NCBI RefSeq assembly: GCF_025961835.1
Contig: NZ_JAOQOK010000001.1
Coordinates: 1,798,001 to 1,862,000 of the forward strand
Length of the DNA: 64,000 nucleotides
DNA from: Sphingobium sp. B2D3C
GTDB taxonomy: Bacteria; Pseudomonadota; Alphaproteobacteria; Sphingomonadales; Sphingomonadaceae
Direction of reading: 5' to 3'
The translations under genes were made by a program, and so were the position numbers. Positions 15,205 to 23,260 of the stretch are shown here, in pieces. Below the pieces are notes generated by a model. That model saw only the letters and a program-made list of their open reading frames with translations, was not told the DNA's origin and ran no database searches. How positions within the stretch are numbered: position 1 is the first letter of the stretch; each line of letters starts with the position of its first letter.

Positions 15205-17526
15205 ATGTTGCGATTGCGCCTCCTTGCGAGACTGACCCGGTCGGCTCGCAGCCTCATCCTCGCCGCGGCATGCCTCATCGGCATGATCGTGATGATGAGT
15301 GGCGCCGGCACGTCGCTGGACAATTTGACCCGCACCGAGCGCTACCAGCACTTCCCCAAGAAGCCCAGCGGCGAGCTGGTTATCGTTAAGATCGACACGC
15401 CCAGCATCAAGGCGCTGGGTACGTGGCCCTGGCCGCGCGGGCGCCATGGCGAGCTGATCGATGCCCTGAACCGAGCCGGCGCCGAGCGCATCGTCTCCAA
15501 CATCATTTTCGATCAACCGGCGGCGGACCCGGCGCAGGACGACCGGCTCATCAAGGCGCTCGCAGCCTCGAAGGCCGATGTCTATCTGGCCGCGCTACTG
15601 GAAAATCGCTCCAATGGGCGGGCAACCTACGAGGCGCTGCCGACGGAGGCGTTGCTGCCCTACGTCACGCCCGTCAACGTATGGCTGCATAGCGATCCCG
15701 ACCAATATTATCGGCGATTGGTGCTCAATGCCCCGGTCCTGGGTACGGAATTGCGCGATATTTCCCAGGCGCTTGCCGGCACCAACTATCCGGGTGAAGG
15801 CTCCTTCCCCATCGACTGGTCCTATTGGTGGAACCAGATCGACCATATCTCCTATTCGGACGTGCTGGCCGGCAAATTCCCCAAGGACTTTTTTAGGGGC
15901 AAGAAGGTCCTGGTCGGTATCGATGCCTTCGGCTTCGGCGACCAGTTTAACGTCCCCTATCATGAGAAGCTCTCCAGCCTTTATGTCTTTGCCGCCGCAG
16001 CGGAAACGCTGATCGCCGGACTGCCGGTCGAGGTGGGGCCGTGGCCGGCGATGGTGCTCGCGCTGGCGCTGATCGGCCTCTCCTTTCTGCTCAAGCCGCG
16101 CTTTCGCTACCCGCTCTATCTGGCTGGAACCATCGGGCTGGTGCCCGCGCAGATTTACACGGAACATCTGACGCTCTGGCGGCCGGATGTCGGCCCGGCG
16201 ATCCTCACGCTGGTCGCGGCGCTGGTCGCCCAGTCGCTCCTCAGCGTCGCGCAGGCCCTGCTCGATCGCAGCACCAAATCGGCCGAAGCGGGCCTCCCCA
16301 ATCTGGCCGCGATGGTGCTCAACGAGGGCGAAGAAGGCGTGACGATCGTTGTCAGCCTGCGCAATTACGTGGAAACGACGGCGCTGCTTGGCCTCGCGGC
16401 GCAGGGCACGCTGCTCGCCAAAATCCGCGACCGCCTCATCCTCGCCGCAGGCCACGAGCGAATTTACCAGATCGACAATCACAGCTTTGCCTGGCGGAGC
16501 CGGGAGGATGTGCCTCAGGTGGTCGACAGTCTCGAGGGTCTGGAAGCGCTGTTCGCGCCGGGGGTTCAGGTCGAACAGCTCACCGTCGACATCACTTTGC
16601 ACGCAGGCTTTTGCGACAAGCCGGACATGAGCGTGTCGGAAGCCATTCCCAAGGCAGTCCTCGCGGCGACGAATGCTACCAATCGCGGCATCCTGTGGGA
16701 GCGCTACGAGACCGAGGAGGATGAGCTGTTCTGGAAGCTCTCCATCCTCAACGAGTTCGAGCAGGCATTGCGCCGCGGCGATGTGTGGGTGGCCTATCAG
16801 CCCAAGCTGGACCTGCACGGCAATCGCATCACCAGCGCCGAAGCGCTGATCCGCTGGATTCACCCCGAGCGCGGCTTCATCCGGCCGGACCGGTTCGTCC
16901 GCGCCATCGAGGATGCGGGGCGGATCGAGCGGCTGACGCTCTATGTGCTCGAACGCGCCATTGCCGACTTCGCGCCGCTCAATCTCTCGGTCGCGGTCAA
17001 TCTCTCGATGCGCATGGTCGGCAAGAACAAGCTGGAGGCGCCGCTTCGCCTGCTGCTGGATACCTACGGAATGCCTGCCGAAAATCTTACGCTGGAGATT
17101 ACAGAATCGGCCAGCATGGCGGACGAACAGGGCATCGCCGAACTGGAGTCGCTCCGGGCGATGGGCGTGCATATCTCCATCGATGATTATGGCACCGGCC
17201 AATCAACGCTATCCTATCTCAAGCGCTTGCCGGCGTCCGAACTCAAGATCGACCAGAGCTTCGTGCGGCAAATCCTCACCAGCCGCAGCGATGCTGTGTT
17301 GATCAATTCCACCATCAAGCTGGCCCATGAGCTCGACATGCAGGTGGTTGCCGAGGGCGTGGAGGACGAGAATGTCCTGCAGGCACTGGCCGCCATGGAA
17401 TGCGACATCATCCAGGGCTATCATATCGGTCGCCCGGTGGCGCTTCCCGACTTTCTCGCCAATCTGCAGGCGGCGAACCGCAAGGCTGCGAGCCGAGCCC
17501 GCAAGAGCGCCCTTTCCGCAGCATAA
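15205..17526 (+). CDS. CHASE2-EAL cyclic-di-GMP phosphodiesterase with degenerate GGDEF
   Basis: 773-residue membrane sensor. An N-terminal helix (about 15-35) leads into a periplasmic CHASE2 domain (about 40-285; VIVKIDTPSIKALGTWPWPR). Three transmembrane helices follow (about 280-350). A GGDEF-like region (about 370-500) has no GGDEF signature. The EAL domain is intact: EAL at 546-548, then LTLEITES, SIDDYGTGQSTL, ELKIDQSFV, VAEGVED and QGYHIGRPV. It should hydrolyse c-di-GMP in response to an extracytoplasmic cue. It lies 198 bp downstream of the exporter and probably has its own promoter. A terminator hairpin follows. Confidence 0.88.
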   Translation: MLRLRLLARLTRSARSLILAAACLIGMIVMMSGAGTSLDNLTRTERYQHFPKKPSGELVIVKIDTPSIKALGTWPWPRGRHGELIDALNRAGAERIVSNIIFDQPAADPAQDDRLIKALAASKADVYLAALLENRSNGRATYEALPTEALLPYVTPVNVWLHSDPDQYYRRLVLNAPVLGTELRDISQALAGTNYPGEGSFPIDWSYWWNQIDHISYSDVLAGKFPKDFFRGKKVLVGIDAFGFGDQFNVPYHEKLSSLYVFAAAAETLIAGLPVEVGPWPAMVLALALIGLSFLLKPRFRYPLYLAGTIGLVPAQIYTEHLTLWRPDVGPAILTLVAALVAQSLLSVAQALLDRSTKSAEAGLPNLAAMVLNEGEEGVTIVVSLRNYVETTALLGLAAQGTLLAKIRDRLILAAGHERIYQIDNHSFAWRSREDVPQVVDSLEGLEALFAPGVQVEQLTVDITLHAGFCDKPDMSVSEAIPKAVLAATNATNRGILWERYETEEDELFWKLSILNEFEQALRRGDVWVAYQPKLDLHGNRITSAEALIRWIHPERGFIRPDRFVRAIEDAGRIERLTLYVLERAIADFAPLNLSVAVNLSMRMVGKNKLEAPLRLLLDTYGMPAENLTLEITESASMADEQGIAELESLRAMGVHISIDDYGTGQSTLSYLKRLPASELKIDQSFVRQILTSRSDAVLINSTIKLAHELDMQVVAEGVEDENVLQALAAMECDIIQGYHIGRPVALPDFLANLQAANRKAASRARKSALSAA

Positions 17527-17536
17527 CAGGCAACGA

Positions 17537-17572
17537 AAAAGGCGCCGGATCATCAAAGACCCGGCGCCTTTT
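17537..17572. terminator. Bidirectional intrinsic terminator
   Basis: AAAAGGCGCCGG (17537-17548) and CCGGCGCCTTTT (17561-17572) form a perfect 12-bp stem. Having A- and T-runs on the two sides, it can end both the EAL gene and the convergent GlsB-type gene. Confidence 0.85.
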
Positions 17573-17591
17573 GGCGTTTATGTCGGTCTAC

Positions 17592-17861
17592 TTACCGTAC
17601 CGAACCGCGACGGACCAGATTGACGATCGCGAGCAGCACAATGGCGCCAAGCAGCGAAACGATGATCGAGGTCAGATTGATCGCGCCCGACGTGATCGGG
17701 GCGGCGCCGAGGATCGGGGAAAGCAGGAAGCCGGCGAGAACCGCACCGACAATACCCACCACGATATTCAGCAAAATGCCTTGCTGGGCATCGGTGCGCA
17801 TGATCAGACTGGCAAGCCAACCAACAATGCCACCGACAATAAGAAGAATGATAAGGCCCAT
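17592..17861 (-). CDS. GlsB/YeaQ/YmgE-family stress membrane protein
   Basis: 89 residues with three hydrophobic helices: MGLIILLIVGGIVGWLASLI, NIVVGIVGAVLAGFLL and the C-terminal SIIVSLLGAIVLLAIVNLVRR. The glycine-rich GWLASLI plus GIVGAVLAGFLL pattern is that of the transglycosylase-associated (Transgly_assoc) family, small inner-membrane proteins often induced by stress. A GGAAC-N17-GTT promoter lies 32 bp upstream of its start, placing it in the EcfG regulon. Biochemical function unknown. Confidence 0.85.
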   Translation of the reverse strand: MGLIILLIVGGIVGWLASLIMRTDAQQGILLNIVVGIVGAVLAGFLLSPILGAAPITSGAINLTSIIVSLLGAIVLLAIVNLVRRGSVR

Positions 17862-17892
17862 ATTCCGTCTCCCTCAGTGATGTTGAAGGCAA

Positions 17893-17917
17893 AACAATTG
17901 TCTGAGGAATTCGTTCC
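17893..17917 (-). promoter_or_regulatory. EcfG-type promoter of the GlsB-family gene
   Basis: On the minus strand GGAAC (17917-17913), 17 bases, GTT (17895-17893), a perfect match to the general-stress sigma factor consensus core. The gene starts 32 bp downstream. Confidence 0.7.
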
Positions 17918-18011
17918 GTTCTTGCTGAACGGATAGTTGACAAAGGCCGTCATCTTGAATCGAGCACAGAGTGCGACATGGGCCCATCCTGCGGCCGTAA
18001 CTTTACACAAG

Positions 18012-18395
18012 TTACAGGCCCAATTGCGCCTCGATCACGCGCCGCAAGTCTTCGAGGCGATAGGGCTTCTTGAGAATGGCGACCGCGTTCCGATGCTCCG
18101 CCCCGTCCATCGCGTCTCCCGCGCCGGTGGCGAAGGCGAACGGGACACCCTTGTCCGCGAGACGGGCCGCGACGGGAAGGCTGTCTTCCTCATCCCCAAG
18201 TTTGAGATCGAGCAGCCCGAAATCGAACGCGACCTCGTTCACGAATGCCAGCGCCTCGGCGAGGTTGGCGGCCACCCGCACATCCGTGATGCCCAGGTCT
18301 TCGAGCAGGGCTTCGGTATTCATCGCGATGATCGGATTATCTTCGACCAGAAGAACGGCGTGGGGGCGTGGCGACAAGGGCGAGCCTGTTAGCAA
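18012..18395 (-). CDS. Single-domain response regulator, FAT GUY type
   Basis: 127-residue stand-alone receiver: acidic pocket LLVEDNPII, phospho-acceptor Asp in LLDLKLG, conserved Thr/Lys region PFAFATGAG and LKKPY. The PFxFATG motif marks the FAT GUY receiver family, of which SdrG modulates the general stress response in Sphingomonas melonis. It lies beside ecfG-nepR, so it may relay or tune phosphate flow between HWE kinases and PhyR. No EcfG-type promoter was found upstream. Assignment to SdrG itself is inference. Confidence 0.82.
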   Translation of the reverse strand: MLTGSPLSPRPHAVLLVEDNPIIAMNTEALLEDLGITDVRVAANLAEALAFVNEVAFDFGLLDLKLGDEEDSLPVAARLADKGVPFAFATGAGDAMDGAEHRNAVAILKKPYRLEDLRRVIEAQLGL

Positions 18396-18488
18396 GGATT
18401 GACAGGTTAATTATGCGCACCCGCCCGAGGCGATCCATAGCGTTGCGATGGACCGAACCAAGTGCGGGTCTTTACGCTTGTTTCGAGA

Positions 18489-19073
18489 TTAAAGGCTGGC
18501 GACCTTGTCGAGATCCGCCAGCATCTCAGTATGAGAGACTGCACGGCTCTTCGAGCGCCCGCTCTTCTCACCCTCGTCGCCGAGCATATCTTCCAGGCTC
18601 CGGCGCGCGCGCGCGACGCGGCTTTTCATCGTGCCGACCGCACATTGGGCGATGTCCGCGGCTTCCTCATAGCTGAAGCCACCGGCCCCGACGAGCAGCA
18701 AAGCCTCGCGACGTTCGGGCGACAGGCGCATCATCGCGGCCCGCAGATCGCCCATGTGAAGGCCGTCTTCCTGCCCGGCGGGCTGGCTCAGCAGCTTTTC
18801 GGCAAGGTCGGGATCATAATCGCCGCGGAACCGGTTGCGTCGCGCTTCGCTCAGATAGACGTTGCGCAGAATGACGAACGTCCAGCTGCGCATGCTCGTG
18901 CCGGGCTGGAAGGAATCCCGCGCGGCCCAAGCCTTGAGCATCGTTTCCTGAACGAGGTCGTCGGCATAGTCCGGGCGACCGCACAGGCCTCTCGCGAAAG
19001 CGCGAAGGTGCGGAAGTACGCCGGTCATCTCCGTACGAAAATCATAATTTTTCGGGATGTTACTGGCTGTCAC
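18489..19073 (-). CDS. ecfG: EcfG-type general stress sigma factor
   Basis: 194-residue ECF sigma factor. The region 2 domain starts PHLRAFARGLCGRPDYADDLVQETMLKAWAAR; region 4 has LSPERREALLLVGAGGFSYEEAADIAQC followed by GTMKSRVARARRSL. The FRTEMTGVLPHLRAFAR opening is typical of EcfG proteins, so the GTG at 19073 was chosen; it overlaps nepR by 14 bp. Longer (19139) and shorter (19028) starts are possible. It would direct RNA polymerase to GGAAC/GTT promoters under general stress when PhyR captures its anti-sigma factor. Confidence 0.9.
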   Translation of the reverse strand: MTASNIPKNYDFRTEMTGVLPHLRAFARGLCGRPDYADDLVQETMLKAWAARDSFQPGTSMRSWTFVILRNVYLSEARRNRFRGDYDPDLAEKLLSQPAGQEDGLHMGDLRAAMMRLSPERREALLLVGAGGFSYEEAADIAQCAVGTMKSRVARARRSLEDMLGDEGEKSGRSKSRAVSHTEMLADLDKVASL

Positions 19074-19233
19074 CGCTTTTATCCAGCTTCTTGAGGAGCG
19101 CCACGAAGTCGTCCGGCAATTGCTCGTCGACGACTTCATCGTACATCCGCCTCAAGCCTTCGGCCCAAACAGGTTTTGCGCGACCACTGCGCTGCACGGA
19201 GTTCTTTCCGGGCTTTTCAGGCGTGCTGGACAT
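19060..19233 (-). CDS. nepR: Anti-sigma factor NepR
   Basis: 57-residue protein from ATG 19233 (AGGGG just upstream). The conserved helical core WAEGLRRMYDEVVDEQLPDDF and ALLKKLDKSG is the NepR signature, with helices that clamp EcfG and later bind phosphorylated PhyR. Co-transcribed with ecfG, overlapping its start. A longer frame back to 19359 is open but its extra residues are not NepR-like. The 126 bp upstream show only an imperfect GGAAC element. Confidence 0.9.
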   Translation of the reverse strand: MSSTPEKPGKNSVQRSGRAKPVWAEGLRRMYDEVVDEQLPDDFVALLKKLDKSGDSQ

Positions 19234-19355
19234 GCCCCTACTTGCCTCGCAGAATATAGAATTGTTGAGATGTGACTGCACAACCGTTCCCAAAACCTCT
19301 GAAATCCAATTCCCGCCCCCTCGTAAAGTGACTGATGTGCGTTCCGGCGCGCAGC

Positions 19356-19859
19356 TCACGCCGCGACAGCGCGCAACATCCAGACATTTTCCTCATGCTT
19401 TCCGATGCGAGCTGTCAACATGTCTGCACTAAAGACATCGTCGCCTTCTTCGGCGACCGCGACGGCCTCACGAAGACGCCGGGCGACCGCTTCATTATCG
19501 TTGATCAGCGCATCGATCATTTCGGCAGAGGACTGGACCGTCTTGCTGCTCTCCACCACGCTGCGCTCGGCATAGTCGCCAAAGGCTGCAGGGGCGATGT
19601 GGCCGAGTGCCCGAATGCGCTCCGCCAGCGCGTCGATGGCCAACGCCAGATCCTCATATTGGGCTTCGGTCAGCTTGTGCAGGCCAAAGAAGCTCGGCCC
19701 GACGATGTTCCAGTGTACACCCAGCGTCTTGAGATACAGCGAGAAACTGTCAGCCAGAGCATCGGCAAGCTTGTCGGCAATCGCATCGACATTCTGCCGA
19801 TCGATCCCGGTGTTGAAGGCCGCATCTTTCGGCTTTGCATTCAGGGCGCTATTCGCCAT
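19356..19859 (-). CDS. dps: Dps-family ferritin-like DNA starvation protein
   Basis: 167-residue ferritin-like protein. LGVHWNIVGPSFFGLHKLTEAQYEDL followed by AIDALAERIRALG carries the His, His, Asp and Glu residues of the inter-subunit ferroxidase site of Dps. It would oxidise and store iron and shield DNA during stress. ATG 19859 is preceded by GGAG; the codon before it is a GTG that could also start. A GGAAC-N17-GTT promoter sits 31 bp upstream, so expression should depend on EcfG. Confidence 0.9.
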   Translation of the reverse strand: MANSALNAKPKDAAFNTGIDRQNVDAIADKLADALADSFSLYLKTLGVHWNIVGPSFFGLHKLTEAQYEDLALAIDALAERIRALGHIAPAAFGDYAERSVVESSKTVQSSAEMIDALINDNEAVARRLREAVAVAEEGDDVFSADMLTARIGKHEENVWMLRAVAA

Positions 19860-19890
19860 CACTGATCTCCGCTGGGGGCGTACGAGTGGG

Positions 19891-19917
19891 GGAACGATCC
19901 CAAGGGGAAAGAGTTCC
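19891..19917. promoter_or_regulatory. Symmetric divergent EcfG promoter (dps / histidine kinase)
   Basis: GGAAC (19891-19895), 17 bases, GTTCC (19913-19917). Because the ends are complementary, both strands read GGAAC-N17-GTT. One 27-bp element could therefore start transcription leftward into dps (31 bp from -10 to ATG) and rightward into the CHASE/HWE kinase (about 50 bp to ATG). Confidence 0.68.
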
Positions 19918-19965
19918 GATCTAACGGATCACGGCGCTTTGGCACCTCTTTGGTAATTTGGGTTC

Positions 19966-21627
19966 ATGGTGAATTGGGATATTGGCAAACGTGCCAAGCG
20001 ACGCTTCGATAGCTGGTTAAGAGAGTATCCCCGGGCAACGCCGATCGGGGTCTTCCTGTTTTCGCTTACGCTTGTCGGGGCCAGCGCCTGGTCCGTCGAA
20101 GTCGCGTCCGAGCGGACGCGGCGAGCGGCCGCTGTCATGCAGGCCGGGGAGATCGTGGCCGCTCTGCAGCGGCAGGCAGCCGCAAGTTCCGCCTATTTCC
20201 AGGCCACCAGCGCGCTCTTTCTCAGCGCAGACGGGGTCAGCCCCGAGTTCTTCCGCGACTTCATCACCCGCCTCCGCCAGGATTACGATTTTACGGGTGT
20301 CGTGGCCATTGGCTGGGCGCGCCACGCCACCGCCGCGGAACTGCCGGAACTAACCTCAAGAATGCGGGAAGCGGGATATGAGAACTTTGCCGTCAACCCG
20401 GCCCCCGCGCAATCAAGGCAGCCGATGTATATCATCACCATCGTCGAGCCTAACTCCCTGGCAAATCGTCGCGTTCTCGGCTTCGATATTCACAGCGACG
20501 CACGGCGCGCTGCTGCCATCGACCGGGCTCTGCGCACCCGCTCGATGGCCGCAACAGACCCGGTCAAGCTGAAGGTCGACGAGAATGCCGACCACAACAC
20601 CGGCATCGTCGTGCTGCTGCCGGTCGCGCAGAATGATGAGGGGCCAGTCAATGGCTTCATCTATGGCGCCATCCGGGTCGAGGAATTCATTCGCGCTGCC
20701 GTGAAACCGTCCCTGCTGGAAACCGGCCGGATCGAGATTTTCGATACGACACCGGATGGGCAGGAGCGCATCTTTGCCGCCGGCGATAGCGAGAGAGTGG
20801 AAAGGCCGCTGGAGCAGCGCTTTTCCCTGTTCGATCAGCAATGGTCCGTGCGCTTCTATCCGGCCGGTGAGCACTGGCTCTACCCCCTCACACTGGTCGT
20901 ACTGGTCGGCGGCGTCTCCTTTTCGATGTTGCTGCTCGCCTACATTCTGCTCGTGCAGCGCCGCAACGAGGATCTCGTCGCGCTCGTCAATGCGCAGGCC
21001 GAGCGCGAGGCGGAACGCGCCGCCTTCGTGCGCGAACTCAATCACCGGGTGAAGAACTCACTCTCCAACGTCACGTCAATCATCGCCCTGACCCGTCGAA
21101 ACGCGACCGACATTAACAGCTTTGCCGACAATCTGATGGAGCGAGTGCGCGCGTTGGCCGCCAGCCACTCATTGCTGGATGGCGCGCAATGGGGGCCAAC
21201 GGACCTCAAGGCGCTGATCGAGACTCAGTTGGGATCACATGGCCACGCCCGCGGTCGCATTGTGTCCGATGGCCCCAATGTGCTGATCTCGCCCAACGAT
21301 GCGCTGTCCATCGGCTTGGCACTGCACGAGCTGCTCACCAACGCGACACGATATGGCGCCTTGTCCGCCGATCAGGGCGAAGTGCATCTGCACTGGTCGG
21401 TGGGAGACGAGAAGATCTCGGTATCATGGGAAGAGCGCGGCGGCCCGCCGGTCGTGGAGCCGGTCAAGCGCGGCTTTGGCCTGAACCTGATCGAACGCGC
21501 GTTGGCCCATGAGCTGGGAACGCCCATCCGCATCGACTTTTTGTCGAGCGGCCTCATGTGCACGTTCGACATCCCCCTGCGCAAACCGAAATCGTTCCAG
21601 TTGCGCAGGAAGGATGGCGCAGCTTAA
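19966..21627 (+). CDS. CHASE-domain HWE-type sensor histidine kinase
   Basis: 553 residues. A transmembrane helix (about 24-44), a periplasmic CHASE domain (about 75-300; SPEFFRDFITRLRQDYDFTG), and a second helix (about 305-330) come first. The kinase core starts ERAAFVRELNHRVKNSLSNV, where the His in LNHRVKN is the phosphorylation site of HWE/HisKA_2 kinases. The ATPase has ALHELLTNATRYGAL and GFGLNLIERAL. HWE kinases of this form phosphorylate PhyR in alphaproteobacteria, and phyR is the convergent neighbour, overlapping by 4 bp. An EcfG-type promoter just upstream would give positive feedback. The ligand is unknown. Confidence 0.88.
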   Translation: MVNWDIGKRAKRRFDSWLREYPRATPIGVFLFSLTLVGASAWSVEVASERTRRAAAVMQAGEIVAALQRQAAASSAYFQATSALFLSADGVSPEFFRDFITRLRQDYDFTGVVAIGWARHATAAELPELTSRMREAGYENFAVNPAPAQSRQPMYIITIVEPNSLANRRVLGFDIHSDARRAAAIDRALRTRSMAATDPVKLKVDENADHNTGIVVLLPVAQNDEGPVNGFIYGAIRVEEFIRAAVKPSLLETGRIEIFDTTPDGQERIFAAGDSERVERPLEQRFSLFDQQWSVRFYPAGEHWLYPLTLVVLVGGVSFSMLLLAYILLVQRRNEDLVALVNAQAEREAERAAFVRELNHRVKNSLSNVTSIIALTRRNATDINSFADNLMERVRALAASHSLLDGAQWGPTDLKALIETQLGSHGHARGRIVSDGPNVLISPNDALSIGLALHELLTNATRYGALSADQGEVHLHWSVGDEKISVSWEERGGPPVVEPVKRGFGLNLIERALAHELGTPIRIDFLSSGLMCTFDIPLRKPKSFQLRRKDGAA

Positions 21628-22418
21628 CGCAGCGGCGCTGTGGACCCGAAGAACGCGACCTGCCCGATGGTGGCGCGAACGAAGTCGTCGCTGAACGGCT
21701 TGGTGATCAGATAGGTCGGCTCGGGGCGTTCGCCGGTGAGCAGGCGTTCCGGGAAGGCGGTGATGAAGATCACCGGGACCGAGAACTTGCCTAGGATCTC
21801 GTTGACCGCATCGATCCCCGAACTGCCGTCCGCCAGCTGAATATCGGCCAGCACGAGATCCGGTCGGTGCTGATCGAACAAAGCTACCGCCTGCGCGTGC
21901 GTCGCAGCGGTGCCCACCGCAACATGGCCGATGGAGGTCACGATCTCCTCGATCTGGAAGGCGATGAGCGGCTCATCCTCGATAATCAGCACGTTGAGGC
22001 GGCTGCTGGAATCGATATCCGCCAGCGCGCTGTCGATCATCTCGCGAACATCGTCCTCAGGGCAGTCGAGAATCTCAGCGATCTCGCTTTCCGAAAAATC
22101 TTCCACGGCGTTCAGCAGCAGCGCCTGACGTGCCAGTGGCGTCACCAGTTCGAGGCGATTGCTGGCAGTCGTGCCTTCATCCGAGCCGAGGCCGCCGCTC
22201 ATCGACAGCTCGGCGCCGGCTGAAGCGTAGATGCGCGAGAAGGCACTGAACAGCCCGGTCCGCGACGTGGAGATTTGCTCGCGAAGGCTGGAATCGGCCA
22301 ACGCCGCCTCCAGAAGCTCCCGCACGAAACTGTCACCCAGCGACTGAGACCCCGTCAGAATTCGAGCATATCGCCGCAGATAAGGAAGTTGCCGCGCGAT
22401 AAGGTCGGATAGAGCCAT
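21624..22418 (-). CDS. phyR: PhyR anti-anti-sigma response regulator
   Basis: 264 residues. The N-terminal sigma-like domain (MALSDLIARQLPYLRRYARI, and FSESEIAEILDCPEDDVREM in the sigma-4-like part) mimics EcfG. The C-terminal receiver (about 142-262) has IIEDEPLIAF, acceptor Asp192 in LADIQLADG, and Lys in LITKPF. On phosphorylation PhyR binds NepR and frees EcfG. ATG 22418 was chosen because it starts the sigma-like domain, with GGAG 12 bases before it; the longer frame to 22559 is not PhyR-like. Upstream there is only an imperfect GGAAC-N16-ATT element. Confidence 0.93.
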   Translation of the reverse strand: MALSDLIARQLPYLRRYARILTGSQSLGDSFVRELLEAALADSSLREQISTSRTGLFSAFSRIYASAGAELSMSGGLGSDEGTTASNRLELVTPLARQALLLNAVEDFSESEIAEILDCPEDDVREMIDSALADIDSSSRLNVLIIEDEPLIAFQIEEIVTSIGHVAVGTAATHAQAVALFDQHRPDLVLADIQLADGSSGIDAVNEILGKFSVPVIFITAFPERLLTGERPEPTYLITKPFSDDFVRATIGQVAFFGSTAPLR

Positions 22419-22624
22419 ATGAACGTGTCTCCTGCATTTCAGCCAGCGCCCACAACCAAGAACACCGCATGACGCGGTGGAGCACCAAAAGTGCGCGGAA
22501 TGTACGGTTTCGACAGGGTTCCCCACAAGAAATTTATTTTTGCAAACCTCGGGAACCAACGCGATTCAGGTGCATTTGAGGATCAGCATTGACATTAGTC
22601 TGCCCCCGATAATGTCAGCGTCAC

Positions 22625-22674
22625 TTGACCGGTTTCCGCTCCTCCTCACCCCCCAAAGTGCGGAAACCGGTCAA
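22625..22674. repeat. 15-bp inverted repeat (strong hairpin)
   Basis: TTGACCGGTTTCCGC (22625-22639) and GCGGAAACCGGTCAA (22660-22674), perfect arms around a 20-base pyrimidine-rich loop. It lies in the 374-bp gap between divergent phyR and the 22793 gene, with no U-tract. A TTGACA-N15-TAATGT sequence just before it (22589-22615) might be a promoter. It could be a regulatory RNA hairpin or a large operator. Confidence 0.5.
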
Positions 22675-22734
22675 CCACCCCCATATTATCTCCCGTCGTT
22701 CCGCTGCTGAGCCCGTACGCGCGCGGCGAACAGA

Positions 22735-22759
22735 GGAACCATCCGTCCGAACCGCCGTT
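22735..22759 (+). promoter_or_regulatory. EcfG-type promoter
   Basis: GGAAC (22735-22739), 17 bases, GTT (22757-22759, preceded by C). Perfect core match, 33 bp before the ATG of the small membrane protein gene at 22793. Confidence 0.72.
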
Positions 22760-22792
22760 GGGTTCAGGAAGGTTATCACGAGGAGTTAAGCC

Positions 22793-23176
22793 ATGCACAT
22801 CCGCACAAACCGTTCCACGCCTCTGGAAGACGGCCGCGACGTGATCATAACGCTTCGCTCCCGCGCAGAGGATATTGCCGAGCGTGGTCTTGCCAAGGCA
22901 ACAACGCTGGCGGACGAGGCCGGCCGCCGGGCATCCCGGTTGGGGAAGGACACAGCGCGCAAGGTTTCGAAGGGCTCGAAATCCCTCGTTGAGAATGTGC
23001 GCGATCATGTGCCCGGCATGAAACCCTCAGGGCTCGCGGCTTCGCCCGCCGCCCGGTTCGTCCGCCGCCACCCCGCCCTGCTCGTTGCCGTCGGGCTGAC
23101 CGCTGCGACGGTCGGATATCTTGCATGGCGCGCCCAGCAAGACACTGAAGAAACAGACGATTCTTCCGAGGGTTAA
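22793..23176 (+). CDS. Small tail-anchored membrane protein, DUF883/ElaB-like, stress-controlled
   Basis: 127 residues: a charged helical N-terminal part (about 10-75, rich in Arg, Lys, Glu and Ala) and one transmembrane helix near 88-108 (RRHPALLVAVGLTAATVGYLAW) with an acidic tail. The layout resembles ElaB/YqjD (DUF883) proteins, which sit in the inner membrane and may bind ribosomes, but the similarity is weak. AGGAG lies 9-10 bases before the ATG. A perfect EcfG-type promoter precedes it. Function unknown. Confidence 0.7.
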   Translation: MHIRTNRSTPLEDGRDVIITLRSRAEDIAERGLAKATTLADEAGRRASRLGKDTARKVSKGSKSLVENVRDHVPGMKPSGLAASPAARFVRRHPALLVAVGLTAATVGYLAWRAQQDTEETDDSSEG

Positions 23177-23226
23177 TGAGCGAAAACCATTCTCTGCCAA
23201 ATTAAGCGAGAAAGTTTTCGAAGGCC

Positions 23227-23251
23227 GGAACGAACCCGTCTATAGCTCGTT
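23227..23251 (+). promoter_or_regulatory. EcfG-type promoter upstream of the RNA helicase
   Basis: GGAAC (23227-23231), 17 bases, GTT (23249-23251, preceded by C). Perfect core match. It would produce a leader of more than 220 bases before the helicase start, beginning with the hairpin at 23261. Confidence 0.62.
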
Positions 23252-23260
23252 TACCGGGCA

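Noticed and set aside
15595..17202. Long minus-strand open frame of 535 codons
   Set aside because: Shadow of the CHASE2-EAL gene; no domain features and no ribosome site.
19233..19359. EcfG-type promoter before nepR-ecfG
   Set aside because: GGAAC occurs on the minus strand at 19290-19286, but the bases 16-18 positions downstream do not contain GTT, so autoregulation could not be supported.
22499..22522. EcfG promoter before phyR
   Set aside because: GGAAC is followed after 16 bases by ATT rather than GTT; too imperfect to list as a feature.
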